This document shows, piece by piece, positions 48,169 through 57,480 of a DNA stretch of 64,000 nt. Origin of the DNA: Bimuria novae-zelandiae CBS 107.79 (lineage: Eukaryota > Ascomycota > Dothideomycetes > Pleosporales > Didymosphaeriaceae); contig ML976732.1 of NCBI GenBank assembly GCA_010015655.1, forward strand, positions 153,562 to 217,561, given 5' to 3'. The number at the start of each line of letters is the position of its first letter. Positions within the stretch are counted from its first letter, which is position 1. Under the pieces are notes generated by a model. That model ran no database searches, was not told the DNA's origin, and worked only from the letters and a program-made list of their open reading frames with translations. A program made the position numbers and the translations under genes.

Positions 48169-49179
48169 ATGGCCCAACCCCCCACCACCCCTATCCGCAC
48201 CATCGCCATCGTCGGCGCAACCGGCCAACTAGGCAAACACATCACCTCCGCCCTTCTCAAAAATCCTACCTTCACCATCACCGCCCTAACCCGCGGCACC
48301 TCCACCTCCTCCTTCCCATCCGGCGTCAAGCCCTTCTCCGTCGACTACTCCACCCCCTCAACCCTCACCGCCGCCCTCACCGGCATCGACGCCCTCATCA
48401 TCACCCTCGCCGTCTCCGCACCCCCAGACACGCAGTCCAAGCTCATCCACGCCGCCGCCTCCGCGGGCGTCCCTTGGATCCTGCCCAACGAATACGGCAA
48501 CGACACTAACGACGCGGCGTCCGACGAGACGGGTATGGGTCCGCCCAAGCGCGCTGCGCGCAAGCTCATCGAGGACCTGGGCGTGTCGTCGTGGATCGGC
48601 GTCGCAAGCGGGTTTTGGTACGAGTACTCGCTCAGCGGGCCGGGGTTGTTTGGCATCGACATCGCGAAGCGGAGCGTCTTGCTATTTGACGATGGGAGGC
48701 AGAAGGTGAGCGTGAGTACGTGGGCGCAGGTTGGGAGGGCGGTTGCCAGACTCCTAGCGTTACCTGTACACGCACAAGCAGGAGACGGCCCTGCGAAAGA
48801 AGAAACCGCGACACTGAACGAGTATCGCAATCGCATGGTGTACGTGCAGTCGTTTTCAGTGAGTCAGCGGGATATGCTGGATTCGCTGAACCGCGTTTTA
48901 AAGTTGGAGGATGCGGATTGGACGATTACGGGGATAGGGGCGAAGCAGAGGTTTGATGAGGCGAGGGGGATGCTGAAGGAGGGGAATAGGATGGGGTTTG
49001 CGTATATGTTGTATACGCGGTATTTCTTTCCGGGTGAGGATGCGGCGTTGTTTGAGAAGAGGGGTAGGTTGGAGAATGAGAGGTTGGGGTTGTCGGGTGA
49101 GGATCTGGATGAGGCGACGAGGAAGGCGGTGGAGATGGCGGAGGAGGGGTATTTCGCGAAGTTGAGCTACGCGAGGTAG
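48169..49179 (+). CDS. NmrA-like/isoflavone-reductase-like NAD(P)-binding protein
   Basis: Single exon, 336 residues. The Rossmann motif IAIVGATGQLGKH lies at residues 12-24 (GxxGxxG), followed by LTRGTS and ALTGIDALIITLAVSAPPDTQSKLIHAAASAGVPWILPNEYGND, the usual NmrA/PCBER order. The lysine- and tyrosine-based active site of full SDRs is absent, as in the whole NmrA group. Members either sense the NADP/NAD balance (NmrA proper) or reduce aromatic substrates; which applies is unclear. It ends close to, and converges with, the CoA ligase gene (128 bp between stop codons). Codon use is C-ending in the first two thirds and G-rich in the last third, which is unusual but unbroken. Confidence 0.88.
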   Translation: MAQPPTTPIRTIAIVGATGQLGKHITSALLKNPTFTITALTRGTSTSSFPSGVKPFSVDYSTPSTLTAALTGIDALIITLAVSAPPDTQSKLIHAAASAGVPWILPNEYGNDTNDAASDETGMGPPKRAARKLIEDLGVSSWIGVASGFWYEYSLSGPGLFGIDIAKRSVLLFDDGRQKVSVSTWAQVGRAVARLLALPVHAQAGDGPAKEETATLNEYRNRMVYVQSFSVSQRDMLDSLNRVLKLEDADWTITGIGAKQRFDEARGMLKEGNRMGFAYMLYTRYFFPGEDAALFEKRGRLENERLGLSGEDLDEATRKAVEMAEEGYFAKLSYAR

Positions 49180-49306
49180 AGGGAGTTAGGTTAGGATTGA
49201 ATGGCGCATGGTAATGCAGACGCTGTAAAATGAGCTGAGGCCCCCCAGGGTCGGCTGTGCGGAGTAATGCTGGCGTGTAGGGTACTTTGAGTGGGAGCGA
49301 GCCGGA

Positions 49307-51184
49307 CTATAGTTTCGCACGAAGTTCCTGTCTGTCTTTGAACTTTTCTGCATCTTGCTTTGCCCACTCTCTCAACACCTTCCTCTGAATCTTGCCACTT
49401 GGTGACTTCGGTCTGGCGATTGTGTCAGTGTCCTACTTCTACAACTGCTCAAACTTTCTACTCACACTTCATCAATGAACACGACACCTCCGGAGAGCTG
49501 CTTGTGTTTTGCAACACGCACAGCTATCCACTTCTCGATATCCCGCTCCGAGGATGCACCTTTGTGCTCCGACTTTACCGTAACATAAGCGCGTGGTAGT
49601 TCTTCGTGCTCACTACGATTTCCAGTTAGCCTCACTCAAAGAAATAAATTCGGGGTGCTCACAGTTGCAAAGCGCAAACAGCCGCATCAGCAACATGTTC
49701 ATGCTCCAGTAACAAAGCTTCCAGCTCCGCGGGCGCAACCTGGAATCCCTTAACCTTGATAAGCTCTTTCTTCCGATCCACAATCCAATACCGCCCCTCT
49801 TCACCCTTTACAGCAATATCGCCCGTCTTCAGAAATCCCTCCTCATCAAACGTCTCTTGCGTAGCTTTTTCGTTCCTCCAATATCCCATACACACATTCG
49901 GCCCCTTGACGTGGATCTCACCGCGCTCCCCGGGCCAACTTCTTTACCATCATCGTCGATGAGTTTGATGGAGGCGTTAGGATCGATATATCCCACGCTG
50001 CCAGACCGATCATCGCGCCCGCCAGGAACATGGAGACACGAACACGTCACCTCCGTCATACCCCACGTCTGCAAAACTTTCAAGTTGAACTTCGCCGACA
50101 CCTCGTTCTGCAGCTCTTTTGACAGCGGAGCAGTCCCGCACAGAATGTTCCTCAACGACGAGAGATTGTAATCTTTGGTCTCGGGGCGCTTCGCGAGCAT
50201 CACGAGTACGGGTGGCGCTGTTTGGATGTACGTTATACGGTGCTTCTGTATGTTTTCGAGGAACTTTGCGTAGTTGAAGGCGCGCATGAAGTAGCAGGGC
50301 GAGAGCGTGCGGGCGGCGGCGACGATGGACCAGAGTTGGCCATAGGCGTGGTAGAGAGGGAGGAAGCCGAGCCAGCGCTCTTCGGGACGGGAGGAGGGGG
50401 TGTAGGGCTGCTCGAGGTCGCGCATGAAGATCCTCTGCGAGACGTTTGCGATTACGTTTTGGTGGCTTATCATGACGCCTTGGGGGAGGCCCGTCTGGAG
50501 GCGGATGTTATCAAGATACCTTGGGACGGTTTACTTTGGGAGCACTTACGGTGCCAGAAGAGTAGTTCAGGGCAGCAATCATCGTGTGTGAGTCGTTTGC
50601 GTCCATGTGGTGCCATTTCCACGCTTCTGCTTGCGCAATAGATGGGAGGAAGCTGCGCCAGTCTTTGATACCATTTAAGGGCCCAGTCTCTTTATCAGAA
50701 AACAAAAAGACACTGTCAGTAGGGAAACTCATTTTATTGGCAGCTTCCAAAAGAGTCTCGAGAAGTGGTGGCTCGTCTAGAATCACTTTACACTCCGTGT
50801 TCTTGATTTGGTAAACCACCTCTGCATTTCCGTTAGCATCGTGTTTCTGAACTAGATATTCTGAAACAAACCTTCAACGCCATAGCCAGGATTATATCCA
50901 CTGTAGATGCAACCGCAACCTGCACTCCTTAGATACGCAACAGGCACATATATGTGATTGGTCGAATACATCATGACCACATCTTGCCGCTTCAGTCCCA
51001 TCTCTTGTAACCCCGACCCCAGTCTCTTCGCCCATTGCAGCAACTGGCGCGGTGATAGCGAATTCCGAGTGTCATCTGCATCTATCCATATTGGCTTGTC
51101 GGAAGGTGGCTCCGACGAAGAAAAGAGGTAGCTGAGCAAATCAGTCGCAGGGATGTCTATCTGGAAAGGAGATTGCGAAGGCAT
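49307..51184 (-). CDS. 4-coumarate:CoA-ligase-like acyl-CoA synthetase, peroxisomal C-terminus, one-base frameshift
   Basis: Exons 51184-50872, 50821-50550, 50494-49663, 49612-49466 and 49412-49307; all splice sites are canonical. Visible ANL-family motifs: YSSGTTGLPQGV (spliced between exons 2 and 3), FLPLYHAYGQ, LQTWGMTEVT, KTGDIAVKG, RYWIVDRKKELIKVKGFQVAP and SPSGKIQRKVLRE with the adenylation lysine. Exon 3 is one base short: at the C4 run 49928-49931 (G run in the mRNA) the frame slips, leaving EVGPG on one side and ERGEIHVKGPNV on the other. Apart from that the predicted length is about 556 residues, normal for 4CL-like enzymes, and the C-terminus AKL is a PTS1 peroxisomal signal. Either a recent inactivation or an assembly error. 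Activates aromatic or fatty acids with ATP and CoA. Confidence 0.85.
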
Positions 51185-51564
51185 TATTGTTTTGGCCGCA
51201 AAGAAAAGATGAGCGCAATACGAATGCCATTTTGTGCTGCGGCGGGTGGGAGTTCGCTGTTGGCGTCATCACCAGGGGGTACCGAGGTCAGCAAGTGGAT
51301 GCGTGGTGCAGCCTCCAGTTCTTCCCTCGTTGTCACACCTCCAACGTTTCCCCACGCTTCACATCATATTGGACGAACGAGGAGAGCATGTCCACATACC
51401 TAGTTCAACAGTATGGAAGATTCGATAGTGAAGATTAGCGTTGAATATGAATTCCTCCACGTAGGCCTCACGGTTTCCCCACAGTACTAGGCCCTCCATC
51501 CTCACCAATTTCCCATTCGCGCTTGCTTAACGTACCTGCATAATCCCACCACCCCAGCTTCCCT
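51185..51564. other. Divergent intergenic region
   Basis: 380 bp between the CoA ligase and GNAT starts; nothing else supported. Confidence 0.4.
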
Positions 51565-52152
51565 ATGCATATTTCAACTCCCATACCCAAACCGTCCTCT
51601 GCGCCAGCTACTACAAAATGGAGAATCCAGCCAGTCACGTCAGCAACTGTGGACGAAGTAACCGCCTTCATCAATACCGCCCGCCATGACATGTTCCCAA
51701 CCCTCCACTCGCTCCTCGCAGACGACATATCGCGCTGGATTTCGAGCGGGTCTTTCCTAGTAGCCCTCGATGCCACCACTGGCCATATAATAGCAACAAT
51801 TGGCTACGTGCCGTACGACCACCGCTTTCCCCACCTCGTCCATCTCGGCCATCTCAAGCAGCGCAACATGCGCGTCGTAGAAGTAGTACGGCTGTATGTA
51901 CTGCCTGCGTGGCGGAAAGCTGGGCTAGGCGCAGAGCTTTTTGAGGCTTTAAAGCGGCAAGCGGTGGAAGAAGAAGTGGAGTGCTTGTATCTGCATACGC
52001 ATCCTTTTTTGGATGGTGCTGTGAGGTTTTGGGAGAAGAGGGGGTTTGAGGTTGTGGATGTGGAGGTGGATCCGGTGTGGAGGACGACGCATATGCAGAT
52101 GGTGGTTGGTGAGATGGAAGGGGGGTCTAGCAGGGGAAAGCGGAGTTGCTGA
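51565..52152 (+). CDS. GNAT-family N-acetyltransferase
   Basis: Single exon, 195 residues. Motif A of the GNAT fold is clear: VVRLYVLPAWRKAGLGAELFEAL, with the acetyl-CoA-binding R-K-A-G-L-G at 117-122. Before it lies GHIIATIGYVPYD (strand 2-3), and after it CLYLHTHPFLDGAVRFWEKRGFEVVDVE, the usual motif B with the FW-x-K-x-GF turn. The N-terminal VTSATVDEVTAFINTARHDMFP is the helix 1 region. Substrate is unknown: small-molecule GNATs acetylate amines of many kinds. It is a stand-alone domain with no signal peptide, so probably cytosolic. Confidence 0.9.
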   Translation: MHISTPIPKPSSAPATTKWRIQPVTSATVDEVTAFINTARHDMFPTLHSLLADDISRWISSGSFLVALDATTGHIIATIGYVPYDHRFPHLVHLGHLKQRNMRVVEVVRLYVLPAWRKAGLGAELFEALKRQAVEEEVECLYLHTHPFLDGAVRFWEKRGFEVVDVEVDPVWRTTHMQMVVGEMEGGSSRGKRSC

Positions 52153-52392
52153 GGCAGTGTTGAAGGAGGGGCTTGTCGTAGTTGAGATTGCACATTGGTT
52201 GTTAGTAAAATATTGACGGCGTGGAATAAATGCTGCACATGTCAACGAAGGCATCTAGGATTGGTCTTGGAGGACAATGCATGAATGCAGAAAGGAGATT
52301 ATTTGTACACTACAGAATGCTACAACCATAAGCCGTTTCACCGGTTACCCGCAACGCCGATATACCGCAAACGCCTACCCAGTTGCTTTGCT
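52153..52392. other. Convergent intergenic region
   Basis: 240 bp between the stops of the GNAT gene and the next minus-strand gene. Confidence 0.4.
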
Positions 52393-53055
52393 TTACTCCC
52401 AGAAGGAAGGCTCAAGCTCGTCGCCTAGCGCGTAGCCACCATCTTTCTCAATGATCTCCCGGACCACCACGCCCACGATATCCGTCTTGCTGCTGGTCTT
52501 CACATCTAGCCCGCTGTCCCTCCTCTTCGCACCCTGTCCTTCATGACCAACCTCTCTACGCACCTCGTAGTTGCCAGCACCGACGTCCACCAGCGTCGCG
52601 CGCTTGTAGCTCGCATTCGTAACCTCCCGTAGCGCAACCACGAAGCCTGCCTCCTTGTTCTCCTTCAACCACTCCTGGGCTTTCGCATCCTTCAGCACTT
52701 TCTTGAGCGCCGCGTCCGCATCCTTCAGCAGCCTCACGTGCTGAGACTCTGCCTCGATCGTCCCTACTTCTGTGCCTTCCTCGAGCTGCTTCTGCACAAA
52801 GTATGTCCCTCCCAGAGATTCGAGGAAGCGGTCTGATGTACTGTCGAATACAATGACGTCCTTGTACCATCGTGTGCCGACATCGTCGTAGTCGCGGTCC
52901 TCGAGGGAGGAGGGATTGTATTTAGATGTCTTTGAGACGAGCTGGCCGACGGGTATGGCCGTGTTGTTGAGCGGTTTGGGGAGAAGAGCGAGGTCGGGTA
53001 TGATCGAGGGCGAGAGGGGGGCCTCTGCGGACGATCGGCGCCGTGTGAAGTTCAT
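52393..53055 (-). CDS. Candidate fungal gasdermin-like protein, copy B
   Basis: Single exon, 220 residues. Residues 18-40 read IPDLALLPKPLNNTAIPVGQLVS, which shares LLPKPL and VGQLV with the protein at 22924-23829. Further on, ADAALKKVLKDAKAQEWLKENKEAGFVVALREVTNA corresponds to DAQQWIYNLAKQQKDFYLVVGTTELHKA there, so order and spacing agree although identity is low. As for copy A, I link this pattern to fungal gasdermins from memory; the two could equally be an unnamed family. This copy is shorter and lacks the Ser/Pro-rich C-terminal third. It is flanked by GNAT and NmrA genes; no protease or NLR gene is adjacent. Confidence 0.45.
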   Translation of the reverse strand: MNFTRRRSSAEAPLSPSIIPDLALLPKPLNNTAIPVGQLVSKTSKYNPSSLEDRDYDDVGTRWYKDVIVFDSTSDRFLESLGGTYFVQKQLEEGTEVGTIEAESQHVRLLKDADAALKKVLKDAKAQEWLKENKEAGFVVALREVTNASYKRATLVDVGAGNYEVRREVGHEGQGAKRRDSGLDVKTSSKTDIVGVVVREIIEKDGGYALGDELEPSFWE

Positions 53056-54227
53056 CTTGACGACAATGGATGCAATCGAGTCGACAGTGACGAATAAGTG
53101 GTCTTGTGGTCAGTGAGACTGCGTGTGTGAAGCTGGTGAGGAGCAGCAGCAGCAGCAAGTGAGGGGTCACTGGCTTTATGTGAGCTCATTGTGCGCCATT
53201 TAGAGCAGTGGCCGGACAAGCTCATTGCTCAGGTCACGCTCGTGCTATTGGTTGCATGGATCCGTTGCTTGAACATGTCAGTGGTGTGATGGATCAGGTG
53301 GCAGTGAGTCGCGTGTGAGCATCGGACAGTCCCACTCCGTAGAAGGTACGAGATCATTCGGAGCAGGCCGCCGCGGGGAAGTAGCCCCGCACGCAACACC
53401 ATCCGTCTCAATAATCGCACAACCCTGTGGGCACCGGAGCAGCAGAACTAACAATTTCATCAGGCCGTCGTGTTAAGGTGTGGTCTATACAGGATGCATT
53501 GGACGCGCAAAAGGACGGCACAAAAAGCTGCGCGCGACATCTCCGCAAAACAACATAGCACCACAGCATCAAGGACTAATTTGCCAAGGACCCTACGAAA
53601 CGACCATCTCAGCAAGGGCTCAACACACTACGCGTCACTGCGTCTTAGGTCGATCTAAACCCCGCAGTCTTGCAATTCAACAGACTCTCGGCCACGCTTT
53701 GCCTCCACGTTAACCAGCTCACCTCTTGTAGATTCACCACCTCACAACTCTATGGCCAGAATGGCTCGGCCAGCTGAAGCGATTCACAAACTTGCAAAGT
53801 ACGGGCAATGAGAAGAGAACCTTGATTACCTAAGGTAACTTCCGTGGTTTCTATGCTTCAGCGCCTCGCCCATCAACGGTTAATGACGGAGGCTTCCAGT
53901 ATATGCAATATTCCTATGAAGCTCAACAATACGAGTATGCTACATATTCGATTATTATTCACGTAGCTCTAACCATAGTTTAGGTAGGAGATACGCTAAT
54001 CTTTTCGAGAGACCAAGTGTTACGGTACCTCAACCTTTGATTAGTGAACAATCAAATCATACAGCAATTCGTCTAATCGATGGTAGGATCAGTAATGGAA
54101 CGAACCTACGTATTCTGTGAACAATTTAAAGTAAATTGATGGATAGAAATACAGCAACATCTCGCCCTATATTCAGCAACTCGACTTACATTCAGCAATT
54201 TTCAACTTGAAGATACCATCATCGATC
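53056..54227. other. Intergenic, AT-rich in its second half
   Basis: 1.17 kb between divergent genes. From about 53930 to 54190 the sequence is clearly richer in A+T than its surroundings; no inverted repeats or coding remnants were recognised there. Confidence 0.4.
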
Positions 54228-55429
54228 ATGTCCGAACTAAAGGAAATCCTCGTCATTGGTGGCACTGGAGCCCAGGGCACTCCCGTCGTCTATGGTTAGT
54301 TTCAAGGAGCTTCTGGCTGAACTATTTGCTAACACAGGGTAGCACTGGCTAACAGCAAGCGTTATAGAGTTAGACTTCTCACCTGTGATCCCGCAAGTGC
54401 CCGCGCTCAGAAGCTTGGCGCTCTTCCGAATGTCACTCTCATTCAGGGGACCCAGGACAACCAAAAAGACCTAGAAAGGGCCTTCAAAGGTGTCTATGGC
54501 GCCTGGGTGAACACCGATGGATTTACCATTGGTGAGAAGGCTGAAACCTTCTATGGCATACGAGCCTATGAGACCGCCAGGTGCGAAGGAGTTCAGCACT
54601 ACGTATGGGCTGGGACCGACTATGCGGTGAAGGTTGCCGGCTGTATGTATCTTGTGTACAGGTGCATTGAGTTTCAAGTTGAAACTGACGAGTTACTAGG
54701 GAAGAAAGAGTACCATTGGGGCCATAATGATGCCAAAGGGAGGGTCACCAATTACATTTTGGCTCAGGGCCAAGATGGCATGAAGAGCTCCGTCATCACC
54801 ACCGGACCATATATGGATATGCTCGGTGATGGGATGCTCCAGCCCATAGAACAACCCGATGGCTCATTCCTCTGGGCCAATCCTGCCAGTAAGTTGTGTC
54901 GATTACGCTATAAATGCTGTACATGCTCATCGCTTTTACAGAGGACGGCAAAATCCCGCTCATCGCCGTGGAAGAAGTGGGTCACTACAGTCTCTGGCTT
55001 TTCGACAACCTCCCGGAATCCGCCGGTCTCGACCTGCTCGTGGCAACCGACATCGTCAGCTTTGCCGATATCGTACGCACCTTCACCGAGGTCACGGGGA
55101 AAAAGGCAGCCCACAAATACCTCACGTTCGACGAATACTTCCCTCTCGCGGAACCCTACCCGAACGCACCCAGCAACTGGGCTGCGGATCCGACCACACC
55201 GCGCGACGAGTCCTTCATGACCTTCAGGGAGAACTTTACGCCTTGGTGGCGCTTCTGGGGGGAGGGCAAGGCAGCGAAGCGGGATCTTGCACTGCTCGAT
55301 CGCATTCACCCGAACCGTATCAAGAGCCTGGAAGAGTGGATGCGAAAGGCTGGGTACGATGGCTCGGCTAGGCCTGTGTTAAAAGGTCTCGAGGACTTGA
55401 AGGCCAAGTTCGGGCCTGGCAAGTCTTGA
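54228..55429 (+). CDS. NmrA-like family protein
   Basis: Exons 54228-54294, 54343-54642, 54700-54888 and 54942-55429, giving 347 residues. The Rossmann motif ILVIGGTGAQGTPVV is at 7-21 with GGTGAQG; then ALANSKRYRVRLLTCDP, ERAFKGVYGAWVNTDGF and VQHYVWAGTDYAVKVAGW, the classical NmrA order, and later SSVITTGPYMDMLGDG, IPLIAVEEVGHYSLWLFD and the long C-terminal FDEYFPLAEPYPNAPSNW. The first intron needs care: the acceptor at 54342 is used because the one seven bases upstream puts a stop in frame. It is more similar in layout to negative-regulator type NmrA proteins than the gene at 48169. NADP-sensing regulation or redox chemistry are both possible. Confidence 0.87.
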
Positions 55430-57480
55430 ACAACCAAAGGCTACACCCGGCGGATATGGTCACTTGGTCTTCGCGAAACAGATGCCTGCACGGTAAAATA
55501 TAGTCAGAGTCTAGGTATGGCAATAAAATGTGTTTGTTTGTTTGACGGTATTCATCATGGACGTGAGGTTCTTACAGCGTTCGGTGAACGGCCTCGGCTG
55601 GACCGTGACCGAGGAGCGCTCTCTCTCTTCGCAAAAGAGTCCTCGGAATGACGACGTCGACACGGCATCCTCCTAACAACATCCAGCACAGCGCGCGAGA
55701 CAAGACATCAAAGGGAAAACCCTCATTCCACATCACCAAAAATCACGAAACCATCTCCCATTGAAAGTTGCCACTGCACCATTCTCCAAGGTTGGACGTT
55801 TTCTATTACGCCTTACTATCTATTCTACTGTACACTCTATGATATTCTTGAACTCTCACACCATCCCAAACGCCGCGCTAATAACACAGTCCCTATGTAC
55901 CTCGATGGAATTCCCCTCACTGAGTTTTTCTCTTCTTCCTCCCGATCATATGCTTTCTTCCACGAAATCTTCCTTCCGATCGTACATGCTGCTCATATCG
56001 TACAGAATCCACTGCGAGGTTGCGCTTATCCGCCGCACCTCGGCTGTGTGTCGTCGGTCTTAAGAGCTCTGAATTTGATTGATTGCGGCGTCGAAGATGC
56101 CATCGTGTGCTTGATTGCGGGGCTTTGGGTTGGTATTGCCCAGGTGGTGTTGCAGTCTTTGTGGTGACCGCTGGAGCGTGGTGTGGATGCGGTGTTCGTA
56201 GACGATACGAAAGCAGCGGAGGAAGGGTTTGGTCGTAGTGATAAAGACGAGGTATACTCGTGCAGATAGTGTTGTGTTCGTTCGAATATGAAGTGTCTCG
56301 AGCGGTAGCTCGGCGGTAATCGTGAACAATGCTGGTGTAAAATGTGTGGTGTGTATCGATGTGCAGTATATGTATCAATGTAGACTGTTGTATAACCGAT
56401 TTATTTTGTGTGGTGTAGGTATGTATAGATGCAATTGTGTGGGTGAGATGGTATAGGATATATGAACAAACCCAGCCCATCCGCGAATTCCCATTCATCT
56501 TTATACATCATAGCAATTCTTTACGAATTTCCTCTGAGGCGCTTTTCTGGAGGCTATGCTAGCGACAGCCCAGATAGCCGTTGTACAAGCAGGTGTGGCG
56601 GACGACTTGACCGGTTGTGGACGCCACAGTTTGTGGCGCTTGACCGGTCGCGATGGCCTCAATTTCAGCCTTGTCCCGTCCATCACCTCCATACGGAACA
56701 TGCACTTCCCTCCCCGTGCCAGCCTGCTCCAGCTGAAGCGCACCGGGCTACAATTGATATATGGCCTTTGCCTGCTTTGTTGGCGGAAGGCGAGAAGTCA
56801 CAGCCTCCGCAGACAGCCTGGTGAGGCATTTGTGAAATGCGCCTGAGATGTTCGTACACTGCGGAATTGGAGATCGCTCGTCCTTCTTGTATTGAATGTT
56901 ATGGCGCAGTTGGGCGACGAGGCGATTCAAATGCGTTGTCGGCTGCGCGAGGTAAGTTGTGTTGGACTGCACGTACGCGCGAAGCGGCATACATGACCTT
57001 CGACGCGCTGTAGGTATTGTCGGACTGCAACGATGACGCAAGCAAATGTGCCGAAGGAGGCTGAGTAGGTTGAGCATGTTGCATATCGCAGTTGGACACA
57101 CCTAAAGGTTACATGCGAGGCACGTTGCAGCATGTTGGGATTGATATCAATTGAAATATATAGGAGAATCATGTCCAGATCAAAACGAAAGATGGGGATG
57201 CCGACGAGCTCCTAGTCCAGTTCATGCTTTAACACAAATGCTTTTCTTCGCACTCTGCCTCTGGACAAACGTTAACCATCAACTGTCATTGCAGGGCATG
57301 GTGGACTCTTTACCTTGCAACTGTAACCGCTCACACACTGGGTTGGGCCCTTCCACCCCAAACCCCCACACTGCGCACCCTGCAAACAACATCATCAGCT
57401 CCAGACTCGTGCAGCGCAGACCCAGTGTGCAACGGCATCGACTATCCCATCTTCGCTCGATCTTCTTGATGAAAGCGCAC
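55430..57480. other. 2-kb intergenic region, no gene seen
   Basis: Lies between the 3' ends of the NmrA-like gene and CDH. Longest frame is a 193-codon minus frame (56498-55917), Thr/His/Tyr-rich and made of TG/CA-rich sequence; not credible. No repeat or transposon recognised. Confidence 0.4.

Noticed and set aside
55917..56498. 193-codon minus-strand frame
   Set aside because: Composed of TG/CA-rich simple sequence giving His/Thr/Tyr runs; not protein-like.
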